A stretch of DNA of 56,663 nucleotides, taken from the IMG/VR virus record IMGVR_UViG_3300032284_000958, positions 1 through 56,663 of that record; one strand, 5' to 3'. The translations under genes and the position numbers were made by a program. The DNA comes from a virus. Position 1 is the first letter of the stretch. Each line of letters starts with the position of its first letter. This document shows, piece after piece, positions 1-8,423 of this stretch. Below the pieces are notes generated by a model. That model was not told where the DNA came from and ran no database searches. It saw only the letters and a list, made by a program, of their open reading frames with translations.

Positions 1-1
1 A

Positions 2-526
2 AGCATCAATGTTAAGGACAATTACATTGAGTTCCGTAGTGCTGGCGGTAATTACTTTGAAATGCAGCAAGAAATTAAAGATACCATGATGCGTTATGTT
101 TATGTCATGGGTATCAGTGCTGTTCCTGAATTATATCGCAATGAGTATATGAAGAAACTGTATAAGTTGATTACTGATGCGATACCACAAAAAGATAGTA
201 GTATTGATTTGTTTGTTAAATTTACCAGTGGCATGATAACAAAGGATGAATTAGTTAAGAACCTACAGTTGAAGCGTGGTCTTGATAAACCTGCACCTAA
301 ACTAAAAACACCAAAACAACCACGCCAGCCTCGCACTCGTGCACCACGACGTAACCCAAACCAATATCTCATTACTGATGAGTCTGGCAATAGGGAATTG
401 CATTATTTTATTGCAAGAAATGAAGAGGAAGCATTGTATTATGCTTCTGAATGGGCTGGAAATCATGGTCTTGAAAGTTATGCAGTATATCATGATGACG
501 GCAGTGGTGTACGCACCGAAGTATAA
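2..526 (+). CDS. Amidoligase-like protein, C-terminal part (5' end outside window)
   Basis: The reading frame is open from base 2, so this is the tail of a longer gene. The first residues (NYIEFRSAGGNYFEM) match the conserved Arg-containing strand of the amidoligase-like modules in the next gene (VEFRSPGGNW and YIEFRAAGDDY), and the helical stretch that follows (MRYVYVMG..EYMKKLYKLI) also matches. A basic Pro-rich linker (PKQPRQPRTRAPRRNP) leads to a roughly 50-residue C-terminal unit starting QYLITDESGN, which recurs several times in the next gene. Amidoligases are ATP-dependent carboxylate-amine ligases related to glutamine synthetase; the substrate here is unknown. It ends 30 nt before the next gene. 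Module identity is by eye from motif pattern. Confidence 0.7.
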   Translation, partial: SINVKDNYIEFRSAGGNYFEMQQEIKDTMMRYVYVMGISAVPELYRNEYMKKLYKLITDAIPQKDSSIDLFVKFTSGMITKDELVKNLQLKRGLDKPAPKLKTPKQPRQPRTRAPRRNPNQYLITDESGNRELHYFIARNEEEALYYASEWAGNHGLESYAVYHDDGSGVRTEV

Positions 527-556
527 GTTGTAAAAAAGATTTAGGTAAATATTAAT

Positions 557-3500
557 ATGAAACAACACGAAATCCTCTCTGAAGAAGAAATCCTTAACGA
601 AGTAAACATGAGTCCATCAGCATTACGTGATGCTGTTAAAAAGATTCCTGGAGCCAGAGCAGGTCTTGAGTTTGAACTCATTGTTACCGCTGATGGCGAC
701 GATGTTGATGATGACTATGACCCATATGAGGATTTTGATAGCGAACCAGATTATGACATGGATGAATATATCCGTGAAAGTAGTTGGGGTGGTTTGGAAG
801 GGGCTGTTATGGACTTCTTCCGTGGTGACCACAATTCTCGCCGTCAGATAACCACAGAATTAGTATCTGCAAGAGAAGATTACGAAGGTTGGCTATCTAA
901 TAAGTTTGTAGAATGGGGCGATGGCTACGACACTGATAGTCAACTTACTCGTCTCGGTGCATGGATTGAAAAAATGTATGGCGGAGTTGACCCAAAATAT
1001 CAGGGTGAACTATTCGGTGATGAACCACTTGATGCATTTGCTAGTTTTAAGAAAGAGTATTTTACAAACTGGATAGAGATGTCCGAAGAAGAGTCAGACT
1101 TCATTGAGAAATGGTTAGAGGACCAATGTGGTGGCACCTCAATGAGTGACTTCGGTAACACATATGATTTAAATTGGCCACACTGGACTGAACCTGATTA
1201 TGATAATCGTTCAAGCAGAGATGGTGGTCCACCAATCGGCAGTTTCAGTAGTGCAGTTGGTATGAACGTTGACTATAGTGGTTCATATCATGGTCGTAGT
1301 AAGAGTTTAAGAAATTATACTGTTGAACCTGATAGCAGCCTACGTGCAAATGGGCGTAAGGGTGGAGAAGGTTGGGAGTTTGTTTCTCCTCCACTGCCAG
1401 TTGATGACATGATTGAACAACTTCGTAAGGTTGCAGAATGGGCAAAGTCTGGTAATGCTTACACCAATGATAGCACTGGTCTACACATGAATATCAGTTT
1501 GCCTGGTTATAATTTAGCTAAACTTGACTATGTTAAGTTAGCACTATTCTTAGGTGACAAGTATGTTCTTGAAACATTTGGTCGTCTTGGTAATACATAT
1601 GCCGAGAGTGCATTTGAAAAAATTACTAGTACAATTAAAAACAATCCCGACCGTGCTGGACAAGCACTTGACCTACTACGTAAGAGTCTTAATCTCGAAG
1701 CTGGTAAGGCAATTCATAGTGGACAAACACAGAAGTTTGTTAGTATCAATACCAAAGACAATCGTGTAGAGTTCCGTAGTCCAGGTGGTAACTGGTTGGA
1801 CATGGACTTAGATACTGTTGTCAACACAATTCTACGAACTGTTCTAGCACTTGATATTGCTATGGACCCTACTAAAGAAGTAAAAGAATACCAGAAAAAA
1901 TATTATAAGTTACTATCACAGGCTAAAGGTACTGACAATGATACTATTAAGTATTTCGTTCAGTATGCCAGTGGCAATCTACCAAAGACTGCACTGCTAT
2001 CATTTGTGCGTGATGCACAACGTAAGCGTGATGTAGCAAAGGGAAAAGATACTAAAGACAGTGATAACAGAACTAACTTAGCTGGTACTACACCACCTGC
2101 CGAATACAATCCAAAGTATTCAATCTACCTACCAAATACTAACATGACTGCACGAGATATACCAAATAATGAACCTGTAGTGCAATATGTTAGAGCATGG
2201 GCAGAACGTCGTAATGGAAACCTAGATACTATACGTATTCTTAGCAATGAAACTGGAATGTTATATGACCTTGAAGGTAATCGTGATAGAAACTTAAGAA
2301 GTGTTGATTTAGGCACAGTTCGTCGTCCAGTAACCGCACAAATTAGATATTATGTAAAAAGTGGCACACCAGAAAACAATTATAATATGACATCATTCGT
2401 GGCTGATGGTGACAGTTCTGCTCGTAGTTATGTAACTGATAATAGACCGTATGGTCAATGGTTCCTTATTCGTGATGATAAACCAAATGAATCAATTATG
2501 AGTGTTGGGCCAGCCAGTGATTCTAATGCTGCACCACAGTCATCATCAGCAAGCACAATTCCCGATTTAACTTCATCAGAAACAACAGGCGGACAGCTAT
2601 ATCAAATGCTACGACCAAGTGGTCCAAATCCAGTGATTGCACAAGGTAGATTTAACGATCCAAGTGAAGCAGTGCAGAGATTTGGTGCTTATGCTGATGC
2701 AAATAATATTGCACGTAATGAATACCATGTGCATCGTCCAACTCAACAACCTGAACAAGCCGCATCACAAGGTGGACAACAGTTTGAAATTGTATCAGGT
2801 GGTAATGTTATACATCGTTTTAATGCAGCAAGCCAACCAGAAGCATATCAAATTGCCGTTCGTTATGCACGTGATAATGGACTTGTAAATGGTAGATGGA
2901 CATGGAGAACTGTAGGTGGTGAACGTCAACAATCTGCAAATCCAGAAGGTCCAATGTATGAAATAGTAGCTGAAGGTAATATTGTTCATGAGTTTCGTGC
3001 CGTATCACCACGTGCTGCTGAACGCTATGCACAATCATGGGTAGATGAGCATTTAGGTGATTTTGGTTATGACGTTCGTCTTGCATCACGTAATGAAAGT
3101 TTAGGTGAAAGTATTCTAAACGAAATCAATATGAGTCCAACATCTCTACAGAAATTTGCTGATTCACCATTTGCACAGAGTATGAAAGTTGGATTTGAAA
3201 CTGAACTTTATGTTCCCGACCTTGAAAACGATAACAATCGAAATTATAGTGACAGCGAAGAAGATATGGATGAAGATATATCCTTTCCCGCACGTGCAAA
3301 TTATATAGACCGTCGTGATAGAGTTACTGTTTTCTTTATAGGCGGTGATAATCAGCCAAATGACCGTAGTGATATTCGTGCTGCACTTGACGAAACCGAT
3401 GAAGCATTCATGGAATGGGTAAGTGAAGAGTTTTATAACTATAAAGACTCAAGTGAATATAAATCAAATTTAGCAAGACACTTAGCAGATGAGGGTGTTG

Positions 3501-5449
3501 ATACAGAAGATGAAGATGCAGTAGAAGCTGCCACAGAAGAATTTGAAGAACAGGAACGTGAAGAGTACGAAAATGAAGAAGCACGTTGGCGTGAGTTTTT
3601 AAGTGAGAAAGATATTGATTCAATGCACGATTGGATGCGTTGGGTGAATCGTAATAGTCCAAGAATTACTATCTATTGGCCATATATGATATATCGTGGT
3701 GGCGGTGATTTAACACGTGACGATATCGCAGATTTGTTTACACAACAAACTGGATTAGGTCCAACTAAAGTAGGTGATGGTTATCATAGTGTTAAACGTG
3801 ATGAAACACACTGGATTTTTGAACCAGATGGCAGTTTAGATGAACCAGATGATGATAATGATGGCAGTGTAGAAATTGTTTCTCCGCCAATGTCTCTTGA
3901 AAATGCGTTAAGTTCTCTTGAAACAGTATTCAAGTGGGCAAGTAAGAATGGTTATTATACTAACCAATCAACTGGTTTCCATATGGGTGTTAGTATTCCA
4001 GAACAGACTATGGAAAATATTGACCACCTAAAAGTAATCATGTTACTTGGCGATAATTATGTTCTTAAAAAGTTCAATCGTTATGGTGCATACTTTGCAC
4101 AAAGCACAATTGACCGTATCACTGAATTTTTAAAGAATAAAGACAGGGAAGGATTAGCTTCAGTATTTGATGAGTTCCGCAATGGTATACGTGAGTTTGC
4201 ATATAAAGAAATCAATAAATTATTGCTTCCTGGCGCAGACCATAGATTAACTGTCAATATTAAGAAAACGTATATTGAGTTCCGTGCAGCAGGTGATGAT
4301 TATCTACCACAATTTGAAGAAATTCGCAAAACAATGTTGCGATATGTTCGTGTATTAGCTGCTGCGGCTGACCCCGAAGATGGTCGCAGAGAGTATCAAA
4401 AGAAATTGTATAAAAATATCATGAGTTCTATTAAAAAATCTGATGATACGGTTGACACTACAATTAATATACTTTCAGATTTTGTTGCTAATCCTGACTC
4501 TAAGAAAGAGGATTTACAACCATTATTATTAAAATTAGTAAGAAAATCTAATATAGCTCGCACTGTGCCAAAAACCATTGGTAGTGGTGAAACCCAAGTT
4601 AAAGTCTTTAGAAGAAAAAATGATGACGTTTTAACCAGTGATGACCAGATTAGTACTATTAATGCAACAACAGTTAATGAACTTGTAAAATATGCAAGAG
4701 AGATGGCTGATAAGGCTAATATGAATTATGAAGATATAGTTCTTAAGCCAGTGGCAAAATATTTTATTCGTTATCGCATAGAAACAGGCGATGCCAGAGA
4801 AAATTATGGCATAATGGCTCTTGGTCAAAATAGAAATTATAATTTAGGAATCGCTGCCGATCTGATGAATGTTCCTAAAGAGTATGCAGAGAAGGTAATA
4901 AAGTTTTATATTGAACATCAATATGCGTTGAGTAATTTAGTTAGTGATTTAAGTTACATCAAACTGCCCACCAAAGAGGCAGTTGACCGTGCTATTTCGT
5001 TGGTTAACCCAGAACAAAAAAATGACAATCCAGACGATAATGGGCCAGGACGATATGCGATATTTGTTCAAGGCAGACAATTATCGGCGGATCGTCAATT
5101 GGATAGTAAAGAAGCCGCTGAAGATTTTTTTAGTGACGTAGCAAGAACTATTGGATTACAGAATTGGGAGGTTAAACGTGTTCAATCTCAACAACCCGCA
5201 CAACAGCGTCAGAGTGCTCAGCAAGAACGTCAGGATTTGACACTTGTTAGAACTATTGGTAATCCAAATCTAAGAACTCCCAATTACATATTCTATGTGG
5301 TAAATTCTAATAATGTAGTTGTGCTTAGAATACAGGCAGCTACGATAGAAGATGCGAACAGTTATCTACAGAGAGATTTGAATCAAACGGCAGATGGCAT
5401 ATCAGAATTAAATTTATCTGTAATACCATCAACACAGTGGCATAGTTAA
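557..5449 (+). CDS. Giant protein with two amidoligase-like modules
   Basis: A 1630-residue protein with two copies of an amidoligase-like (COOH-NH2 ligase) module. Module 1 has GLEFEL at 36-41, STGLHMN at 306-312 and VEFR at 404-407. Module 2 has VGFETEL at 878-884, STGFHMG at 1138-1144 and IEFR at 1240-1243. The GxExE, GxH and EFR trio is the usual signature for Mg-ATP and substrate binding in this family. Between the modules and at the C-terminus lie about five small repeats of roughly 45-50 residues (near 680-729, 739-786, 798-846, 1498-1542, 1576-1623). The N-terminus, MKQHEILSEEEILNE, resembles a T4 capsid-targeting sequence, and ESILNEINMSP before module 2 repeats the same pattern. It may be a virion-packaged enzyme; the substrate is unknown. 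Confidence 0.75.
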   Translation: MKQHEILSEEEILNEVNMSPSALRDAVKKIPGARAGLEFELIVTADGDDVDDDYDPYEDFDSEPDYDMDEYIRESSWGGLEGAVMDFFRGDHNSRRQITTELVSAREDYEGWLSNKFVEWGDGYDTDSQLTRLGAWIEKMYGGVDPKYQGELFGDEPLDAFASFKKEYFTNWIEMSEEESDFIEKWLEDQCGGTSMSDFGNTYDLNWPHWTEPDYDNRSSRDGGPPIGSFSSAVGMNVDYSGSYHGRSKSLRNYTVEPDSSLRANGRKGGEGWEFVSPPLPVDDMIEQLRKVAEWAKSGNAYTNDSTGLHMNISLPGYNLAKLDYVKLALFLGDKYVLETFGRLGNTYAESAFEKITSTIKNNPDRAGQALDLLRKSLNLEAGKAIHSGQTQKFVSINTKDNRVEFRSPGGNWLDMDLDTVVNTILRTVLALDIAMDPTKEVKEYQKKYYKLLSQAKGTDNDTIKYFVQYASGNLPKTALLSFVRDAQRKRDVAKGKDTKDSDNRTNLAGTTPPAEYNPKYSIYLPNTNMTARDIPNNEPVVQYVRAWAERRNGNLDTIRILSNETGMLYDLEGNRDRNLRSVDLGTVRRPVTAQIRYYVKSGTPENNYNMTSFVADGDSSARSYVTDNRPYGQWFLIRDDKPNESIMSVGPASDSNAAPQSSSASTIPDLTSSETTGGQLYQMLRPSGPNPVIAQGRFNDPSEAVQRFGAYADANNIARNEYHVHRPTQQPEQAASQGGQQFEIVSGGNVIHRFNAASQPEAYQIAVRYARDNGLVNGRWTWRTVGGERQQSANPEGPMYEIVAEGNIVHEFRAVSPRAAERYAQSWVDEHLGDFGYDVRLASRNESLGESILNEINMSPTSLQKFADSPFAQSMKVGFETELYVPDLENDNNRNYSDSEEDMDEDISFPARANYIDRRDRVTVFFIGGDNQPNDRSDIRAALDETDEAFMEWVSEEFYNYKDSSEYKSNLARHLADEGVDTEDEDAVEAATEEFEEQEREEYENEEARWREFLSEKDIDSMHDWMRWVNRNSPRITIYWPYMIYRGGGDLTRDDIADLFTQQTGLGPTKVGDGYHSVKRDETHWIFEPDGSLDEPDDDNDGSVEIVSPPMSLENALSSLETVFKWASKNGYYTNQSTGFHMGVSIPEQTMENIDHLKVIMLLGDNYVLKKFNRYGAYFAQSTIDRITEFLKNKDREGLASVFDEFRNGIREFAYKEINKLLLPGADHRLTVNIKKTYIEFRAAGDDYLPQFEEIRKTMLRYVRVLAAAADPEDGRREYQKKLYKNIMSSIKKSDDTVDTTINILSDFVANPDSKKEDLQPLLLKLVRKSNIARTVPKTIGSGETQVKVFRRKNDDVLTSDDQISTINATTVNELVKYAREMADKANMNYEDIVLKPVAKYFIRYRIETGDARENYGIMALGQNRNYNLGIAADLMNVPKEYAEKVIKFYIEHQYALSNLVSDLSYIKLPTKEAVDRAISLVNPEQKNDNPDDNGPGRYAIFVQGRQLSADRQLDSKEAAEDFFSDVARTIGLQNWEVKRVQSQQPAQQRQSAQQERQDLTLVRTIGNPNLRTPNYIFYVVNSNNVVVLRIQAATIEDANSYLQRDLNQTADGISELNLSVIPSTQWHS

Positions 5450-5451
5450 TC

Positions 5452-5619
5452 ATGAGGGCACACGAGTTTATAACTGAAACACTTAAGAGGGTAAAAGGTC
5501 GGTGGGCGTTGGTCAGTAAGTCCAACCCCAAAAAGGTGTTGCAGTATTATCGTGGCAGTGGTCGCCCAAGTAAAGCATGGGTAAGAAAAGTAGAACGACG
5601 TGTTCACTCGTTTGAGTAA
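5452..5619 (+). CDS. Small basic protein with capsid-targeting-like N-terminus
   Basis: A 55-residue ORF beginning MRAHEFITETLKRVKGRW, with ATG 2 nt after the preceding stop, so probably co-translated with the giant amidoligase-like gene. The first nine residues (MRAHEFITE) closely resemble the T4 internal-protein leader MKTYQEFIAE, whose final [IL]-x-E is cut by prohead protease. The remainder is rich in Lys and Arg (KSNPKKVLQYYRGSGRPSK), fitting a DNA-associated protein. No named family is recognised. It ends 1 nt from the convergent toxin-like gene. Confidence 0.65.
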   Translation: MRAHEFITETLKRVKGRWALVSKSNPKKVLQYYRGSGRPSKAWVRKVERRVHSFE

Positions 5620-5620
5620 A

Positions 5621-5980
5621 TTACTTCATCTCTTGATTACTGATTTTTTTAACTACGGCTTTTTGAATGTTAGGCTTACTTGGCTGACCAATGCCGCTTT
5701 CATCATGTGTAAAGAACCCATATAAGCTGATAATTTGTGGGTTCTGTCCAGAGATAGAATAAAATAAACTAATGTCTTTAGTCATGCCAGCATGAATTAT
5801 GCGTGGCTTGTGCATTCCAAGTGGGCCATCGCCAGTAAATGGGCGGTCCTTACTGCCAAATGGTGTCATGGCATTGGATTCTTTAATTTTCTTAAACTCA
5901 GCAAATGCTGCTAATACGTTTCTACCGTGTTTAACCAATGATTCATCAAATAGTGCACAGGTTCTAAAAAGTGTCGCCAT
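5621..5980 (-). CDS. RelE/ParE-superfamily toxin-like protein
   Basis: 119 residues on the strand opposite to its neighbours. The layout (helical KHGRNVLAAFAEFKKIKES, then FGSKDRPF, then MTKDISLFYSISG and ISLYGFFTHDESGIGQP) is like small RelE/YafQ-type toxins: an N-terminal helix pair followed by strands carrying basic and aromatic residues. Such toxins cleave mRNA on the ribosome, but no catalytic residue can be assigned safely by eye. The start codon abuts the stop of the upstream 59-residue gene, which suggests an antitoxin-toxin pair translated together. It could instead be a host-takeover nuclease without an antitoxin role for its partner. Confidence 0.55.
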   Translation of the reverse strand: MATLFRTCALFDESLVKHGRNVLAAFAEFKKIKESNAMTPFGSKDRPFTGDGPLGMHKPRIIHAGMTKDISLFYSISGQNPQIISLYGFFTHDESGIGQPSKPNIQKAVVKKISNQEMK

Positions 5981-6160
5981 TTATTTCTGAACCCCAAGAA
6001 CAGCATAAAGATGTTCCATGAGTTCATCACCAGTCATTGGCTGGCTAAAGTCTTCATCACGAACCGAGAGAATAGCTGCAATATCTTCTTCAGAAATAAC
6101 AGGGTCTGGCTGAGCAACAAACTCGTTAACTTGACCTTCGGTAATTTCCTTGACACGCAT
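5981..6160 (-). CDS. Small acidic protein, possible antitoxin partner
   Basis: A 59-residue ORF, MRVKEITEGQVNEFVAQPDP onward, ending in LYAVLGVQK. It is acidic (many Asp and Glu) and ends directly at the start codon of the RelE-like gene, the usual antitoxin-before-toxin order. GGAG lies 9-12 nt before the ATG, and a TTGACA-16-TAATAT promoter lies further upstream. The first eight residues (MRVKEITE) also fit the capsid-targeting-like motif found in this region, so a packaged-protein role is an alternative. No DNA-binding domain can be recognised by eye. Confidence 0.55.
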   Translation of the reverse strand: MRVKEITEGQVNEFVAQPDPVISEEDIAAILSVRDEDFSQPMTGDELMEHLYAVLGVQK

Positions 6161-6177
6161 ATGATTTTCTCCACTAA

Positions 6178-6185
6178 TATTTATA
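6178..6185 (-). promoter_or_regulatory. T4-type late promoter motif TATAAATA
   Basis: Read on the minus strand this is the exact T4 late consensus TATAAATA, 17 nt before the ATG at 6160. It overlaps the region downstream of the sigma70-like promoter for the same gene pair, so the pair might be transcribed both early and late. The motif is short and AT-rich and could occur by chance. Confidence 0.4.
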
Positions 6186-6189
6186 TGTC

Positions 6190-6217
6190 ATATTACCATA
6201 TTATCGTGTCCTGTCAA
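6190..6217 (-). promoter_or_regulatory. Sigma70-like promoter for the toxin/antitoxin-like pair
   Basis: On the minus strand TTGACA (6217-6212) is followed after 16 nt by TAATAT (6195-6190). The box before it reads ATGGTAATAT, the same as at the promoter near 25739. It is back to back with the plus-strand promoter at 6232. Confidence 0.65.
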
Positions 6218-6231
6218 GCAAAAAATATCCC

Positions 6232-6268
6232 TTGACAGTTGACAAATGTGTGATAGTATATGTATATA
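6232..6268 (+). promoter_or_regulatory. Sigma70-like promoter with doubled -35
   Basis: TTGACA occurs twice, at 6232-6237 and 6239-6244. The second is 18 nt from TATATA (6263-6268), which is preceded by TG; the first is 16 nt from TAGTAT (6254-6259). It would drive the nucleotidase gene at 6295 and lies divergent to the minus-strand promoter at 6190-6217, so the two could interfere or share an operator. Confidence 0.6.
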
Positions 6269-6294
6269 GGGTCAAAAAGGAGAATAAATACTAT

Positions 6295-6819
6295 ATGCGT
6301 GTTTCAGAAGTCATAAAACGCCCACCACACCGTGTATATCTTGATATGGACGGCGTTTTGGCTGATTTCTTTGGCGAGTGGGCCAGACTTGATGGCGTAG
6401 ACCACTACAAAGACATTGACAATCCTGAAGCCAAACTCCAGTTAGTCAGAGAGCATCCTACCTTTTGGGTAGATTTGCCACCCCTACCAAATGCTAAAAA
6501 TCTTATACGCACTGTTGTATCACTGTTTGGTGAATACTATATTTGCAGTTCACCACTGGCAAATGACCCACGTAGTGAGCCAGGAAAATTAGAGTGGATT
6601 CGTAAACATTTGAGTTTCATGCCACCGACCGATGTGGTATTAACACATAATAAAGCACAATTTGCAACACATAACGGCGTTCCAGCAATTCTTGTCGATG
6701 ATTATGGCAAGAATGTTCGTGCGTGGGACGCTGCTGGCGGAATAGCTATCAAGTATGACGATAGTAGTTTCGGCCAAGTCAGAAAGATTCTTACCACCAT
6801 TGCTAAAGGTGAGAAATAA
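6295..6819 (+). CDS. 5'(3')-deoxyribonucleotidase-like HAD hydrolase
   Basis: 174 residues from ATG 6295; the longer upstream reading frame lacks support because AAGGAG (6277-6282) and the promoter lie inside it. The HAD nucleophile motif is YLDMDGVLADF near 15-25 and the acidic motif is ILVDDYGKNVRAW near 139-151, the pattern of the NT5C family that dephosphorylates dNMPs. Residues PLPNAKNLI and YICSSPL fit the cap and motif II region. It probably trims or balances nucleotide pools, in keeping with the DHFR and ThyA genes later in the window. A packaged-protein leader is not obvious although the start, MRVSEVI, is similar to its neighbours. Confidence 0.8.
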   Translation: MRVSEVIKRPPHRVYLDMDGVLADFFGEWARLDGVDHYKDIDNPEAKLQLVREHPTFWVDLPPLPNAKNLIRTVVSLFGEYYICSSPLANDPRSEPGKLEWIRKHLSFMPPTDVVLTHNKAQFATHNGVPAILVDDYGKNVRAWDAAGGIAIKYDDSSFGQVRKILTTIAKGEK

Positions 6820-6832
6820 TGGGGAGTACATT

Positions 6833-7111
6833 ATGCGTGAAGATAATTGGACTGAAATCAATACTATCTGGGAAGAGTTTGATCAAAGCAATAACGCCCA
6901 GTTTGAACCACTAAATATACGACACCGAGCAGTTCGTTATCTACGCAAAAAAATATTTGGTAAGATGAGCCGACGTGATATGCGTCGGCTTTGTGCTAAA
7001 ATAAACAAGATGAAAAACAGTGTAGAGAAATCTGAAAAGGCTCGTGGTGCAGAACTTAAACGCCGATTACAGAGAATAATTAACACCAACAATGACCGAA
7101 ACATTTGTTAA
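6833..7111 (+). CDS. Basic hypothetical phage protein
   Basis: 92 residues from ATG 6833, chosen because GGGGAG (6820-6825) lies just upstream; the frame extends further 5' over the nucleotidase gene without a ribosome site. It is strongly basic in the second half (RYLRKKIFGKMSRRDMRRL, KARGAELKRRLQRI), with helical character. No family recognised. Its end overlaps the next gene by 20 nt. Confidence 0.65.
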   Translation: MREDNWTEINTIWEEFDQSNNAQFEPLNIRHRAVRYLRKKIFGKMSRRDMRRLCAKINKMKNSVEKSEKARGAELKRRLQRIINTNNDRNIC

Positions 7112-7463
7112 GATTGCTATAATTCCAGAAACATATGACTATAAAGATGGAGACATTGTTTATAGGATATATGTAAGCAATCTTTACAATGATGATAATC
7201 AGTTAGTAATTGAACGTGCAATGCCTGTGATAGAACAAAATCAGGCATTGCTAGAAAACTTTATACTTGATAATACAAAATTTCCAGAAAATAGACCTAA
7301 GATTTTTATATTTACTATAGATGTTTTAACTGAATTAGGCACAAAAGTTGTACAACTGCATGTTAACAATAAATTGGTAGCTACGGGACAAATAAAACTT
7401 CCGTATAAAGATGTTCATGACGATGTAATAGTTAAAATAGTTATGAAGAATCCAAATAAATAA
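7092..7463 (+). CDS. Hypothetical phage protein
   Basis: 123 residues (MTETFVKIAIIPETYDYKDG onward). The pattern of alternating hydrophobic strands (RPKIFIFTIDVL, TKVVQLHVNNKLV, DVIVKIVMK) suggests a small beta-rich fold, perhaps a structural accessory protein. No family recognised. It overlaps the upstream gene by 20 nt, and its stop codon lies in an AATAAATA motif. Confidence 0.6.
   Translation: MTETFVKIAIIPETYDYKDGDIVYRIYVSNLYNDDNQLVIERAMPVIEQNQALLENFILDNTKFPENRPKIFIFTIDVLTELGTKVVQLHVNNKLVATGQIKLPYKDVHDDVIVKIVMKNPNK
7455..7462 (+). promoter_or_regulatory. Late-promoter-like motif AATAAATA
   Basis: AATAAATA matches the NATAAATA form of T4-type late promoters and lies 19 nt before ATG 7482, overlapping the preceding stop. 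It may drive the packaged-protein block that follows. A chance match is possible. Confidence 0.35.
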
Positions 7464-7481
7464 CATAGCAAGGAAATTCCT

Positions 7482-8423
7482 ATGGATTACGAAATCAAAA
7501 ACAGTACTGTATACGGTAAAATATTATATAAGGACGGTCGTCCTGTTATCGTAAATTACGATACTGCAGATAAGTTAGCGGAACGCTTTCGTGGTACACT
7601 TATAAAAGTTTATTCTGGTAGATATATGATTAAACTGCCAGAAAGTGCAAATTCAATTGAAGAATGTGATTGCGGTGGCAGTGATGATGGTATTGAAATT
7701 ACTGGGCAAATTATGCCAGATACCTACAGTCAAGAACCAGACCATGAAGTTCAAATGGCTCGTCAAGAAGTATATCGTACTGCTAAACTTGCAATTAAAC
7801 TACATGAAATGCTTAAGCAAGTTGGCGAACAGCAGGGATTAGAAGGCTGGGTTCAGCGTAAACTAACACGTGCTGCTGATTATATTGAAACTGTATACGA
7901 CTATCTTGATTATGAAATGCGTTATCCAAGTGACATGATGGAAGCAGATGAACAACCAGCCCAAGCACCTGCACCTGCTGGTTCAGATATGGCATTAAAG
8001 CAAAAAAATCTAGCTATGCAACAACAACGTTTGCAGCAAGAAGAACAAAAAAAGGCAATGGGTAAAGTTAAAATGGGTCGTCTTGATGCATCTGGTCGCC
8101 CAATACCTAATAGTATAAAAGAAGTTCCAGATGAACAGATTGAAATGCAGCGCAAGGCTGGATTAACGATTGTTGGCGAAAATGCTAGTGGTGGCGCAAG
8201 CAGTGCTGGTGGTATGGCTGGTGCAATCGGTGGTGGATTTGGTAATGGATTTCTAAATGGTGGTCCAGGTACTATCACTCGTGCGCCTAAGAAGCGTAAG
8301 AAGAAAGTAAGTGAAACAGATATTCCTGTAAAAGAAGGAGAAACTGGTCCAAAATTCACTGGATATTGGAAAGGCACTGATAAAGGCAAACCAGGCAAAA
8401 AGATGGTAGGCGGTGGTCCATGA
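7482..8423 (+). CDS. Conserved phage protein with GPKFTGYWKGTDKG C-terminal motif
   Basis: 313 residues. The N-terminal third is compact with a CDCGG motif near 63-67. Residues about 88-148 form a helical conserved domain (MARQEVYRTAKLAIKLHEM, GLEGWVQRKLTRAADYI). The centre is a Gln-rich coiled segment, followed by a Gly-rich linker and a basic stretch (PKKRKKKV). The C-terminal motif GPKFTGYWKGTDKGKPGKKM recalls proteins I know from T4-like marine phages, where function is unknown. The basic, low-complexity tail fits a DNA- or head-associated protein. It overlaps the next gene by 4 nt (ATGA). Confidence 0.7.
   Translation: MDYEIKNSTVYGKILYKDGRPVIVNYDTADKLAERFRGTLIKVYSGRYMIKLPESANSIEECDCGGSDDGIEITGQIMPDTYSQEPDHEVQMARQEVYRTAKLAIKLHEMLKQVGEQQGLEGWVQRKLTRAADYIETVYDYLDYEMRYPSDMMEADEQPAQAPAPAGSDMALKQKNLAMQQQRLQQEEQKKAMGKVKMGRLDASGRPIPNSIKEVPDEQIEMQRKAGLTIVGENASGGASSAGGMAGAIGGGFGNGFLNGGPGTITRAPKKRKKKVSETDIPVKEGETGPKFTGYWKGTDKGKPGKKMVGGGP

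Noticed and set aside
5340-5531. Minus-strand small frame across the 3' end of the amidoligase gene
   Set aside because: Antisense to a long supported gene and to the 55-residue basic gene, with no ribosome site.
7922-8398. 158-residue minus-strand frame rich in Pro, Cys and Ser
   Set aside because: Antisense to the Gly-rich and Gln-rich part of a supported gene; composition explains the open frame.
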